Shown here piece by piece: positions 1-11,449 of a DNA stretch of 64,000 nt. This DNA comes from Acanthococcus lagerstroemiae (taxonomy: Eukaryota > Arthropoda > Insecta > Hemiptera > Eriococcidae): NCBI GenBank assembly GCA_031841125.1, contig CM063112.1:8024603-8088602 (forward strand), given 5' to 3'. Each line of letters opens with the position of its first letter. Position 1 is the first letter of the stretch. The notes under the pieces were generated by a model. That model was given only the letters and a program-made list of their open reading frames with translations, was not told the DNA's origin and searched no databases. Both the position numbers and the translations under genes were made by a program.

Positions 1-1985
1 AAACAAATCTTGCCTTGTGGAGCGGCTGCGCCTCGCTCCATATGGGTTCGGCGTCACTTCACAGCAGCTAAAGTTTCAGTCTTTTTAATCGATTTTTTTT
101 TTATAGCTAAGGGAAGGACTAAGTTAATGGGGGGATAAGCGTAAGGAAATCATACCCAAAGAAACCATAAAATCCTCTGACATGCTATGCATTCGAAATT
201 CGAGACATGCGCTGATGACTGAAATGTGCTGGGTTTCGAGAATTACTTATACTGAAATAATAGCTCATGGCTAGACCATCGATCATATGCTCCATAGAGT
301 GGCATTCCAACTCCGAAGTTCACAGTTCAGATTATACCAAGACACATCTGAGGCTCTGGACTGTTTAGAAAAAAAAACGTTTAATGCGCCACGTGAAAAA
401 AGTGTGAATACTGGGACGTGCAAATTCTCATCGAGTTATGTAAAGCAGTGTTGGCCTTTATCATAATTACCAGTAGAAAATACAATCGAGGAAGCGTGTA
501 CACAATTCGTCCAGGCCCGGCTAAGCATTCTTAAAACGCTCGCACTGTGACCGACCAAGAATGACACCAGTTTTTCACCGGAACCTCTCCCGAACTCGAA
601 GACGGTAATTCGGGTAAAACTAGTGGACAGGAGAAGCGGGAAAGGTAATTTTTTTCTGAATTTCCAAATAATTCTCAGTCAGTACAATAAAAGCCAAGAT
701 TTGATGACGACATTGTTTCCATTTAATTCATCCGCGTTCTCACTAACTCCCGGTGAGATGATGGTCAACAGCAGCCTAGGCAGCTAAGAAATATGACAGA
801 AAAACCGGGGTAGTGAGCTGCACTTGGAAAAGTGTCGAGGGTGGTTCTTCACCCAGCGAACCAGCTATCGCGATCTAAAAAATATTGTAAAACAGAAGTT
901 ATTCCAAATCAAATCCTTAACAAAATTGGCTCCTTGAATTTCTGTCATATTTGTCACGGAAACGTTATAACTGTGGGTTCAACAACCCTTCCCAAACACT
1001 ACACAGCAACACAGGCAGCTACAGAAATCAAGCGTTTTGGGATTTTCTATCTTTCAAGTTTTCCTTCATAAATTCAATCAAATCAACATTCCCATTGAAT
1101 TTATCAGATTTCCTCGGAATTTCAAACAAATCCCACTTCTCCCGGGCCAGCCGTGTAGTGGTTACGTGCGCAATTTTGTCAATTTGCAAGAAAGACTACA
1201 ACCCACGACCGTCCAATTTTAGATTTTCGTTCGACGATGGTACGTAAGTACTGTAAAATATAGCTTGATCGCGTACTCGCAGAATAGTGTGGGAGGGAGG
1301 GGACGGGAGAGGAATTTGGCGAATTTTTGGAGTACACGGTATGAGATGAGAGCCGACGAATGCGACAAGACGACGTCGCAACCGTTTAGAGTAAATTTGA
1401 TTTCTTTTACGATCACATCGAACTAGTAAGTCTTTGTAATGCGAAAATTCACCCGCGAAATAAATAAGATGTACGAAAATTATTAGCGGGTTCCCTGCTT
1501 CGAATGTAAATTATCTTAATACATGGTATTATTTTCCAGTTTTCTTCTTTGTTCGCGCAATATTCAATTTTGAGCAAACAGTCGAATTAAAGTCATTCGT
1601 TGGTGAGAAGATAGAGCTCAATACCAAAACACCGTAAAATATTCGAAATTGGAGAATCGTTTGTAGTTTCTTCAAAATGACGAGCGGATTAATGGTGGAA
1701 GAGAAGAGAAATTGGCCCGCGTTTTTTCAGTTGAAGGGTACGAATGCAGCAAGGTTGAACAGCTTTGCCCCAAATCTCAACTTCGAATCTTTTGCCAGAT
1801 AGATGTAGAGTAAACGAGGACACCATTTTATTGCCATTAAAAGACCAAAGGCTTTCATAATCTTCGAGAGACATTTAATTCAAGTGGCTGCTGTCTGCAT
1901 AAATCTAATTATGAAAATTACCAGACTATTATTTGGTGTGCTAATATTAAGTTATCGGTCCGCTGTTCCACCAAGTAGCCAGCCA
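1..1985. other. Anonymous sequence, no gene seen
   Basis: Short open frames only (under 100 codons), with no recognisable motif and no transposon ends that I could pair. Confidence 0.5.
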
Positions 1986-1989
1986 AATA

Positions 1990-2480
1990 GATATACCGAA
2001 CAACCCGCAAACAGACAGACAAGCTGGCTGATGTTGACAAAGTTAGGGCAGATGTGTTACACAGAGATTCAGAAAAACAGACCGATAAACCAAACACGCA
2101 GACAGACAAACAAGCTGGCAGACGTGGACAAAGTTAGGGCAGATGTGTTACACAGAGATTCAGAGAAATAGACCGACAAATACGTAGACAGAAAGACAGA
2201 CAATTTGGCAGATGTAAACAAAGTGAGGGTAGATATGTTACACAGAGATTCAGAAAAATAGACCGACAATCACACGCAGACAGACAGACAATCTGGCAGA
2301 TGCAGACAAAGTTAGGGCAAATGTGTTATATACAGATGATTCAGAATAACAGACTAACAAACACACAGACAAACCAACAAACTGGCCTATGTAGACAAAG
2401 TTAAGGTAGATGTAGAGATTCAGAAAAACAGACCCACAGATACACAAACAAACAGACAAGTAGACCAGCAGGTAAACTTA
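1990..2480. repeat. Minisatellite, about 90-bp unit, about 5 copies
   Basis: The motif ACAAAGTTAGGG (with variants) recurs at about 2037, 2128, 2218, 2306 and 2395, giving spacings of 91, 90, 88 and 89 bp. Each unit also carries an AGAC-rich stretch and a block close to ACACAGAGATTCAGAAAA. Copies are clearly diverged, so the array is not young. Open frames of 60-95 codons on both strands here come from the repeat. Confidence 0.9.
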
Positions 2481-2786
2481 GACAGACAAATAATAATAAT
2501 ATTTCGATACATAACTACATTAGATAAGAGCTGAGCTTGAGTGTTGTCATGAAACCACACTTGCAACTATAAGAAAACGAGGCCATGTTTGTTTTGACTA
2601 CAGGTTGAGGTCGAGATGATGTGTCATGTTGTGATGAATATCAGAAATAATGAGTCACTGGTTTTCTAGTAACAGAGTGCGCATGCACGCAACAGCGTTG
2701 TCAGTAGAAGAACATCGGATAGGCAGCCGCTTAGCTCTCTGTTGCGCATGTCTACTTGCCCTTCATTAAGGCGTTCAATTCCATTT

Positions 2787-2840
2787 GAGGAGTTATCTGT
2801 CAAAAGGGCCCCTGTTGAGCGGGGGCCCTTTTTGCGGATA
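2787..2840. repeat. Left member of a 29-bp inverted repeat, with a hairpin
   Basis: Positions 2787-2815 are an exact reverse complement of 5102-5130 (29 bp). Overlapping it, AAAAGGGCCCC and GGGGCCCTTTT form an 11-bp stem with a 9-base loop at about 2802-2836. It may be a transposon end, but no convincing target duplication was found. Confidence 0.7.
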
Positions 2841-3639
2841 TGCTGATTTCCGAATTCTCCATGTCTTATTTTATCAGAAAACCCTCGCTCTATGTACCAA
2901 AATATGATATTCAGCGAAATTGGCGCCAATAATTGATTACAAATGCATTGTATTAACATCGATTTTATGCTGGAATGTGAACAAACTTATCAAATCAATG
3001 ATACCAAGCATGCATTACAATAAAATGAACAGCGAGTGACTCCATCCCCGATAACTCACCTCAGAAATTACACATTTTGGTTGCGTGATGAGCAGGGAGA
3101 GACGTTGTGAAATAATCTTGTTTAAGCAGAGTAATATTGCAACCCAAAATTCATACATTATCATATTTCTATGATTCATACAAATTTATGAAAGGGTATG
3201 GAATATAAATTATTTCAGCCAATTAATTGAGAAAGCTCAACTGGGTGCAGTGGAAGGCTTGTGATGAGCTTGTAATGTTGCTTATATACCGAAAGTCACT
3301 TTTATAAGAATGAAAAGCCATAGCATACAATAGAAGGTACATATATTACAAATACTTACTAGTAAATAATGAGCTCCTGCCGTAAAGTACATAGGTTTCT
3401 TGCGGTGGCTTGGTCTTGCTTCTTGGTGGCTTCATCTAACAGTATACATGAAACAAACACATATACTGTCAGTCATACGATGTCAAGATAACTGTATGAT
3501 TAGTTAGGTGAAGCGCCAACATAGGAGATCCTAGGGGCGGTTCAGGAACTCAGTACAAGGCGGTGTGCAAGGCGTCTGGATGACGGCTTGTGCGGCGGCT
3601 TATAGTGTCTCTAAGTATTAGTCAAAATTGTGGAAGACA

Positions 3640-3915
3640 ACTTGAGAGCTTACCAGTGAACTCAAGGTGAAGTACTGCTTGAACATCAAACGCACCACAA
3701 ACACCACAATTTACAGGTGGACTCAGTGTCGAGGACTGCTTAACACCAAGTACACCATATTAGTAATGGGAAACGGGAACTTACAGAAGTGGACTCAGTG
3801 TTAAGAATTGCTCGAACATCAAGTGCACTACTAGTAATAGAGATGGGAACTTACAGAGGTGGACTCAATGTCAAGGATTGCTCGAACATCAACTGCACCA
3901 CCAGGAATGTTCACT
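3640..3915. repeat. Tandem repeat, about 61-72-bp unit, 4 diverged copies
   Basis: GGACTCAGTGTC and close variants recur at about 3658, 3719, 3791 and 3862. Each is followed by a block like TTGCTCGAACATCAA and then GGGAACTTACAGA. No coding sense was recognised. Confidence 0.8.
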
Positions 3916-4050
3916 TATTACAGGCTGTTGTTGGCCGACACGAGGAGTCGTTGAATACATTGCAGGGTTCGTTATAGTTAGCATTTGCACAACTTAGTAC
4001 ACAGCCTGTCAATATATAGCCACTCGGGGCCAGTGCGCGGGCGAGCGCTA

Positions 4051-4102
4051 ATGAGAGAGAAACAGAAAGAGAGAGAAAGAGAGCGAAGTAGAGAGAGCGA
4101 GA
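4051..4102. repeat. GA-rich microsatellite
   Basis: An interrupted (GA)n purine tract. A similar tract lies at 24911-24958. Confidence 0.85.
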
Positions 4103-4379
4103 TCAACTTTGGTAAAATTAGTAGCAAAATCTAACGGTTATCTGACCTGCGAATCTTCACAATTCTGCTTGGACCAGCGTCAACACAAACACGAGCGCAA
4201 ATGCACATTCTCAGTAAATTACACGACGTACGAGAACGCAAGAAAAAACTCACATTTGAACCATAAGAAGATCTGAACAGAAATGAGACAAAGGTCTCCT
4301 CCTGGCTACCCAGGTACCATATAGCGACTGGTACAAACATGATCATGACTCATTGGTTTAACGTTAGTTTTTGGTTGTC

Positions 4380-4672
4380 AGGCTCAAGCGATTGGCTTTG
4401 TTGACGTATCTGAGGCTGTCCGGTACGAGGAGTTACAAAAGAGACTGAACCTTTTTTACCTCATCTATTTTATCGTTTCGGCTATTAACAATAGCGAAAC
4501 ACTATTGCTGTCAGTCGAAGTCGAATTTTTAAGTTACAGGCTGAAGTGCTTTGCTTTGTGAAAGCATTTGAGGATGTCCTTTTCGAGATATTAACTGACC
4601 ACATGAATTCAATATTTCGACTATTAATAATAGTGGGCTAATACCTAATAATTAATATCGAAGTCGAATTTT
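4380..4672. repeat. Diverged two-copy tandem duplication, about 130-160 bp
   Basis: Both halves run from a CAGGCTSAAG block, through a TTTGAGG/TCTGAGG-TGTCC block, to a shared GAAGTCGAATTTTT end at about 4515-4532 and 4659-4673. The copies differ in length and many positions. Confidence 0.6.
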
Positions 4673-4904
4673 TTCGACAGACGTCTTCGCTACAACATTA
4701 GCTTTAATCACAAGAATCAAGAATGGACAATAACACTCATCATACAGCAAGTTAGGAATTGTATTGTGTTTCATAAGTTGTATTAATGTATGGTAACTAG
4801 CAAAGTAGAAGAGTAAATGCATAAAATTTACCAATATTATCATGGGAAAACAGCTACTGATAAACCACGACACGTTCCACCACACTAATTTTCCCATCGC
4901 TCTA

Positions 4905-5115
4905 AAAAGGGCCCCTGTCATCTTCTTTCTTAATTCGTCCGCGTTTGTTTCTGAACGAACTAAACAATTAATCAGTCATTTCTGTTAATGTAGTCCCCGT
5001 GAACACTTTTTATAATAACATATTTTTCAGTTAAATCAGTCTGAAAGGAGTATTTCAGCTTGAAATCTTTGAAGTTGTTTTTCTCAAAATCATAATTGCT
5101 CACAGGGGCCCTTTT
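4905..5115. mobile_element. Possible 211-bp MITE with 14-bp inverted ends
   Basis: AAAAGGGCCCCTGT at 4905-4918 is the exact reverse complement of 5102-5115. The same end motif occurs at 2802-2815. No target duplication is evident, so the element type is open. The right end is also part of the 29-bp inverted repeat shared with 2787-2815. Confidence 0.45.
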
Positions 5116-5130
5116 GACAGATAACTCCTC

Positions 5131-8100
5131 ATTTGTTCATGCGGGGGGATATTATGATAATATCATTACTGTACATTATTGATCATCTACGATAAAATTC
5201 TGCATTGGGCACCTTTTCAGCATTTAAGAATTTCACTACGGGGCGAATTTCGCGATCATAAAAATTGGACAGACTGCATGTCCTCGCATTCATAGTTGTG
5301 CTCCATTTTACACAATACAGGATATCAAATGTTAACTGGACGATGTGCTCTCTGTTCACAGAAGCCTAACGAACATTTTCATCCTCAACTGACTCAGTGT
5401 TACCTTTTACCGACTTTTTCTTGATGTTTTATAGACAGTGTGACTTTACTTCTGAAACACCCGTATGTAACCTTACAACGATGTATCTGCATACAGTGGA
5501 AATACTCGCCATCAGTTTACTGATAATTTTTTGTGACTTTTCAGGGTCGCCTCTAATAGCTGAGCCGAGCCTATTTCAATCGCTTTTTCTTCCCACTTTT
5601 TCAGTGTGCCCCTTGATCTTGATCTTCGAGAGTTAGCTTCATATTGCCAAAGTACAAAGCCAATGAGAGTTACATTTTACAACTTTATCTGTGGACGACT
5701 CCTGTTGCTCTGTAATGATTATACTGGGTCGCCCAGGTTGAAGTGAACTGTTCCTGAATTCTGATTAAGTCTGGACCAGTGGAACATATTCGTTGAGAAT
5801 TCGTTATGTAACGTGTATCTATTTCTGCCGTACTTTCTCCCTTATCAGTAAATTTTCAAAGGAATAATGGGATGTTAATCGTGTCTTTTAAATACAATCA
5901 AGTATTAATTATAATTTTGATATTCTGTTTGAGGTTTTGAGCAATGAAGCGTTACCCTTGTGGCTGTCTTCACCTGAAGATAAAAGAACAACCGTCATTT
6001 GTGGCGATTGTGCGAAGGTGCGATGCTACAAATGAGCTAAGTAGCAAATGAACAATTAGCTAGTGAACAAGTACAGGATAAAGCCTGACGACATGATGCA
6101 AAGAGAGTTTGTAAACCTCGATTAGAATGCCAGAAACAGAATCGTAAATATTATGACCAGTATCCAGGAGAAATACTACAAGAAAGACCCTAAATCTGCA
6201 TGCCATTAATGAACTTTGTTGCCATTGGTGATAATCTTGATTATGCGTATTCAAATTGTAATCTTCATTTAAATCAAAGTATATAATTCCCCTTTTGTCT
6301 CTAGCATAGGGAGAATTACGATTTTCCGAAATGCTATTTGGATTAGATGGTGTGGTGGGACGTATGGCGATGTACGCATGCCAAAGTGGCCCCGGAAACT
6401 ACCCTTTCGAGTATCGCATCAGTGGCTGGAGGGACGCTTTGAGGCCGGCCCGAGCTCCCATTTCGCCGATCCGCTTCCGGGGCGCGCGTCCTGCCAGAGC
6501 CACCGTGGAGTTCTCTACAGACCAAGATTCGCGTATCGCGCTCCCCGAGCACGAGCCTGGAAATTTCAGGCCGCCTACAGCCGGACGCGCTTCCTCTTCA
6601 CTCACCCCTCACCTCCTCATCTTGGTACGTGCCGCGACGCAGGCAAGTGGTGACGGCAGGGGAGCCCTGCCAGACTGGGATTAGATGATTTAAAGAATTA
6701 TAGAAGAACGTTTTCCAGCTCCAGGAGTGGGTTTCATTTAAATTCAGTATTGTTTCATTGAATTCATTGCAGAGTGCGTTCATGTTGTTGATAGAGTGAT
6801 AGAACTGCGTAACTACAGTCTGCAGCTTCGCAGTTTGAAATCTGATTCATTCGCTCATTGAAACTGAATCGTTTTAACAGAATTAATTCAAGAAATGACC
6901 GCTCTCTACTCTCCAGTCGACCCTCTTCGAGTAGCGAAGATACTTGTTTTCAGTTAAACTGGGGCACAGGATCAGCCAAAATTGGCAGTTTTTTCAATTT
7001 GAACCATTGTCAATCTTATCTATAGTATGAGCTTTAAACACGACATTGGTCCTCATTGTATCCGGCACAGTAGCCTATTTTCGTGTATTCTTCATAAAAT
7101 CTGACCTGCACCGTGACAGAATGAAAAACGATTCCTAGCACTGCCTGTTCTGTAGATCATAAAATGAACATCGGATGTCGTTTATCAAAAATCAACTGAT
7201 GGTCAACGAAAGGAGCGAATGAATCGAAATTTCGTAATGGTTCTCGTCAAATTTATCAATACGTACGTGAGATATCGTGATCTTCCTGACGTTGCCCGTG
7301 TCCGGATATTCATCGCCACAGCAGCGTAACTCCACAATTATCGGCAGGAAATTGAAAATCGCTACTTTCAGCCTATGTAACCGAGTGTCTATACCTTATT
7401 TCGAGTAAATATATAGGAAATGTTAGATGCTGGTTTCGTTTTCGGCGTCGATGAGACTACATAATACCATTTAAATCGGGTGCAACACCCACGGGGCAGC
7501 AATGGCGGTCGAGGATGGGTAGAGGTGGCTGGATTACAGACGATGGTGGCGGCGCGAAATTACCAGCTCTTATTAACCTTACACGGCAACTACGAAGCCC
7601 TGTATAGTTTACTCCATACTCAGGCTGGCATTTTGCATTACGAAAACCATCCATTTATAACTTGTCTGTCTTAATTTCGCGTAGCGAGCGTGAGAGCCGA
7701 AAAACTATTCGTAAACGTCCGGCTGCACGCTGATATCGTTCGATTTTGGTACAGGGTCGGGTGAGAATTGAAGTTTCGAAGCCAACCGCGGATTCATCCT
7801 CGAGGGAAATAATATACACTGCCGATGAAATACCGAGTGGGCTTTCCGGAGTCTAATCATTGCGAACTGACTCGAGTATATCGCCGAAAAATCTCTCGCG
7901 ATTTCCAAACAGGCGGAGTAGAGAACTTATTCGCGAAGTATGGCGAGCAAGGCGGCTTCGTCATGTGTCCCGAGTGCACACGCACCTAATACTCCAATTG
8001 ACGAAAGATGACGCAAAATTGTCGCGATTTTGAAGCATTTTGAACGCCACTCTGACTATTTATAACCAATCAGAAAGTTGGATTTGAGCAAAATGGCCGC

Positions 8101-8280
8101 CAGTGTGCGGATTGCCAGCCATTCCTCAGCATGGTGATGGGACAGCGGTGGCGATCTAGAAGGAAGCTTTCTGGTTGGTGGCCAAATCGGCACAGCGACA
8201 ATTTGTCAGGCGAATTTCAACAATACGCGGGTTTTTCGGAAATTGTACGTGAGAAAAGTGTTTAATCCGGACCACAGCGA
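5131..8280. other. Anonymous stretch with a GC- and CpG-rich patch near 6.4-6.65 kb
   Basis: No gene recognised. About 6360-6680 is much richer in G+C and CpG than its surroundings and is open in several frames at once, the longest being 117 codons on the plus strand. Several overlapping open frames point to composition rather than coding. The segment 6376-6430 resembles 10607-10665 (shared CCTTTCGAGTATYGCATYAGTG), so part of it is repeated. Confidence 0.4.
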
Positions 8281-9130
8281 GGGGGTTCGAAATTATAGAA
8301 ACGAGAGTCTGTAGAAAAAGTGCGTGTATTGAACGATCAATAGTAAAAACAGATCTTAATGCGATTGCTATACTCTCTTCGCAAATAGAAACGATCAACA
8401 TAAACAAGGACGCGAACACTAACACATGCACACAAGCACAGACTGTAATTCCCTATAAGATGATAACACTAACATACATATACATCAATACATGCACACA
8501 ACAATCGAATACTTACACGTACCCACTTCACACCGCGGATACCGTGAGTTCCATAATGTTTGTTTACATTGCAAACAGAGTATAAAACATATGAGACCTG
8601 GAATCATGTAATGTGCCTCTGGTGTCAAAAAATCATTTCTCACTTTCTTGACAATTCTTATAGAAAAAATCACGCTCTTTCGAATGAAATAAATCGCAGC
8701 TTCCTATCTTCATTAGTTTTTCCACAAATTGCATTTAAGGATTACGTCAAAGGTTTAAAAACATCCGTTTACATGGCGTCGCGTTGTGTGAAACGAGCCT
8801 ACGGGAATAACTGAGAACAAAAATTCGAAACGCGGTAGTTATAGCAACGCGTACACGCACCATCACAGATGTACACCACCATCCCATCTTTACACTCGTT
8901 TATCTCGAAAACCTGTTTTTGTATGAGAGGCACATTTCATGATTCCAGGACACACATATGAGTACTGTAACTGAACTATACGGGTGTCTCGCCTGGCCGA
9001 CCGAGGGAAGAAAAAGAGAATGAGTTATAAAAATAAGAAGACGGAGAAGAAGAACGTGGCTTAGAAGAGATCACGTTCAGGAAGTACAGGTATGCGGGAG
9101 ACAAAAGATATTGTGCTGCGTAGAAAGTAG
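8280..9130 (+). repeat. Dispersed repeat copy A, split by the MITE at 8596-8953
   Basis: Sequence on both sides of the MITE matches 61020-61330. Shared blocks include GTGCGTGTATTGA, CTGTAACTGRAC, GGCCGAC and GAGACAAAAGA. Joining 8595 to 8963 restores the alignment with the second copy, which therefore acts as an empty-site comparison. Confidence 0.6.
8596..8953. mobile_element. 358-bp MITE with 9-bp target duplication
   Basis: CCTGGAATCATGTAATGTGC near the left end matches the reverse complement of the right end over about 24 bp with one mismatch. ACATATGAG is repeated exactly on both sides, at 8587-8595 and 8954-8962. A 9-bp duplication would suit a Mutator-like origin, but the superfamily is inferred only. 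The four outermost bases differ between the two ends. A second copy, in the other orientation, lies at about 15936-18078 and is cut by a Helitron. No transposase is encoded. Confidence 0.75.
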
Positions 9131-9842
9131 CCAGGCAGGACGATTCATACGAAAAGAACATTGGAGAATTGATGGTCAACGCAAATATTTGAAAAATACG
9201 AAAATGTCAATCGACCCCCTCTGCATCACAAAGTTAGGTACGGGTGAGTGAAAGGAGACTCTAAAGGTTTTGGAGAAAGCGTGACTAATCTGCGAAATTA
9301 AAATACGTGTGACCCCGGATAAGAAAAACCTCCTAGAGACAAAAACGAATAGAAAAAAAAACTTCACACAGCTCTTTCTCGGCCAGGGTTAGTCGGATTC
9401 TGTTATGATTTTATCGGAGATTCAAAAAACGATTTTTGAGGTCTCACGCTATTATCAGGGAAAGCAAGTCTTCCGAATGAGGGCAAGGGAGGGAAGGCAT
9501 CAAAATGTGGAATGTACATACGAATCGACTGAACTTTAGCAACTTTATGCTCAAGTTTCAAATCACTAGCCAGAAGTAAAGATAAAAAGTCTCATTTTTC
9601 AATTTTACCAACTGATATGGTCAACTTGTCAACTCAGGTCAAAAAAATCTGTGAGAGAGGGAATGGGTAATCACACTTTTGTATCTGCTTTATGAAATAG
9701 TATTGCAAGGACTTTTTTGCACGCCTCAGAATTTGAGTATCAAGTTCGGCCTACTTCGCGAAAAATATTTTGATTTTCTTTTTGAACAGAATAAACTAAT
9801 GAAATGTACGTTAGAATTTGGCGCCCTTTCAAATTTTCTGTC

Positions 9843-9982
9843 TGTAGGTTGTGCCAGTTCACAATTTCTTTCTTCTGTAGCCTAGAGCGCTTTCGGCTTG
9901 TTATGGCATAACTTATGGCATAACAGCCGAAAGCGCTCTGGACTACAGAAGAGAAAGAAATTATGAATTGGCACACCCTACA
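9843..9982. repeat. 140-bp palindrome with arms of about 68 bp
   Basis: The left arm (9843-9910) and the reverse complement of the right arm (9914-9982) agree at roughly 90% of positions and are separated by only about 3 bases. Shared blocks include AGAGCGCTTTCGGC and AATTTCTTTC. The same arm sequence recurs once, without its partner, at 43212-43278, just before the Penelope-like RT. Transcripts would fold into a long hairpin. Confidence 0.9.
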
Positions 9983-10141
9983 TGAATTCACCGAGTTCAC
10001 TCACACGCCAACATGGACACGAAACTTTCAAATTTTACCCCACAGGCTACAGCCCACTTTACCTTATCGTAAACTCAGCCCTGACGGGGGATTATCCTCT
10101 AAATCTCGCCCTCCTCTCCCCTTAAAACGGGCTATAATCTG

Positions 10142-10324
10142 CAGAGTCGTGCAGAGGAAATCCGGGCCCTGGGGGGGATGTAAAAAGTAGGTAAGAGCAA
10201 AAATAAAATAAAAAAATGTTTTTAGGGCTCTTTATGTAAAAGCAGATTTTTTAGCACTGTCGGGCCCTTAGCGGACCCCTAAAAAAAACTCGGGCCGGGA
10301 TCCCCCCCCCTCTGCACAGGCCTG
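10142..10324. mobile_element. 183-bp hAT-like MITE
   Basis: ATAATCTG is repeated exactly at 10134-10141 and 10325-10332, the 8-bp target duplication expected of hAT elements. The ends are inverted (CAGnnnnGTGCAGAGG, then a GGGCC-rich block). The right end contains a C run that may be miscounted. No coding capacity. Confidence 0.75.
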
Positions 10325-10369
10325 ATAATCTGGACGGATCATGAAGTGTATTCAGCGAGCCTTAAAAAA

Positions 10370-11130
10370 TCTGGGGGTCTTATACGGGAGTTTTATGGCG
10401 TTTTGAAAACGTCCAGAAGAGTCTTACAGGGTTTTAATGACGTTAAAGAGTTTTAGCAAGTTTTAACGAGTCGGTCTAACTAATATAAAAGCGTCTTGAA
10501 CGGTCTGGTTACGTTTTGAAGACCCTTAATAAAGTCTAGCAAGAGTTGTAAGGAGTCGCAAATAAGTTTTGAACAGTTTTAGAGATTCTTAAACAAATTC
10601 AAATGCAGCCGAGACACCGTATCGCTGGCCCCAGAAACTAACCTTTCGAGTATTGCATTAGTGACCAGAGTCCGAATTAGTGACACAAACATTTTTCATC
10701 CAAGTAAATGTAATTGAAATTTTAAAAAAGTTAACGAATTAACGATTTTTTTGGTTTGTGACTGGTCCAAAATACGGAGCAATGGTCAATTTGCCGAAAA
10801 ATACTGACTTCGAAGATTTATAGGGGTGTCCTACTTTCTCGCTTCTCCACTGTTCAGGAGAATCTAAAAGGTTTATGAAAAACAACACAAGTATCAGGCT
10901 AGTCTCGAGGACCGCTTCTTCCCCGACAGAAAACCCTTATGAAATTGCCCAACTGCATGGAAACAGTCGTCTACGGAAGAGAATTAGTAAGTGTTGAGGG
11001 AATTATGAAGGGCTGAGGAAACACACTTAGGATTATATTTTCATTCTCAGCGTACTCGTATACATAGCCAATAGCACAGAATCTTTCAAAATTCTAAGTA
11101 TTTCTCTCTTATTCAGTTATCATTTTGTGA
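10370..11130. other. Anonymous, with degenerate GTTTT/GTCTT-rich simple sequence
   Basis: About 10380-10600 has many irregular repeats of short GAGTTTTA/GTCTTA-like words. 10607-10665 matches 6376-6430. No gene was seen. Confidence 0.4.
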
Positions 11131-11136
11131 TAGAAG

Positions 11137-11443
11137 CAGGGACGTACCGATAGGGGCCTCCTGTAAGAACTTTTCACTTAGTAGTTGGGAAAGTCCAACA
11201 AGTGAAAAGGTTTTTTTTTGCTTTGATACTTGAGAATTGAGTCGAGAAGTTGGAAAAACCCAACAAATCAAACGGTTTTACTTCTTTTGCTTTGAAGTTG
11301 GGAATTGTGAGTTGAGTCAGTTGGACAAATCCAACAAGTCAAAAGGTTTTTTATGCCTTGATACTTGGGAATGTTGAGTCCGTTGGGACTTTCTCAATTT
11401 TCACCCCCCCCCCCCCCGCCAAAAACACTTCGGTACGTCCCTG
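11137..11443. mobile_element. hAT-like MITE with internal minisatellite, copy 1
   Basis: The left end CAGGGACGTACCGA is inverted at the right end (TCGGTACGTCCCTG). Flanking 8-mers GATAGAAG and TATAGAAA match at 6 of 8 positions. Between the ends lie about three diverged copies of a 65-75-bp unit built from a TTGGAAAAATCCAACAAGTC-like block, a T-run and a TTGATACTTGGGAATTGAG-like block. A poly-C tract precedes the right end. Other copies are at 21957-22236 and 58737-59174. Confidence 0.85.
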
Positions 11444-11449
11444 TATAGA

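Noticed and set aside
1990..2480. CRISPR-like array
   Set aside because: The repeated unit is about 90 bp with diverged copies and no unique spacers; eukaryotic minisatellite.
6331..6684. 117-codon plus-strand open frame in a GC-rich patch
   Set aside because: Four overlapping frames on both strands are open here, and part of the sequence is repeated at 10.6 kb.
11403..11418. Long poly-C run as a structural signal
   Set aside because: Similar runs occur in the sister MITE copies and elsewhere; homopolymer length is unreliable and no function is implied.
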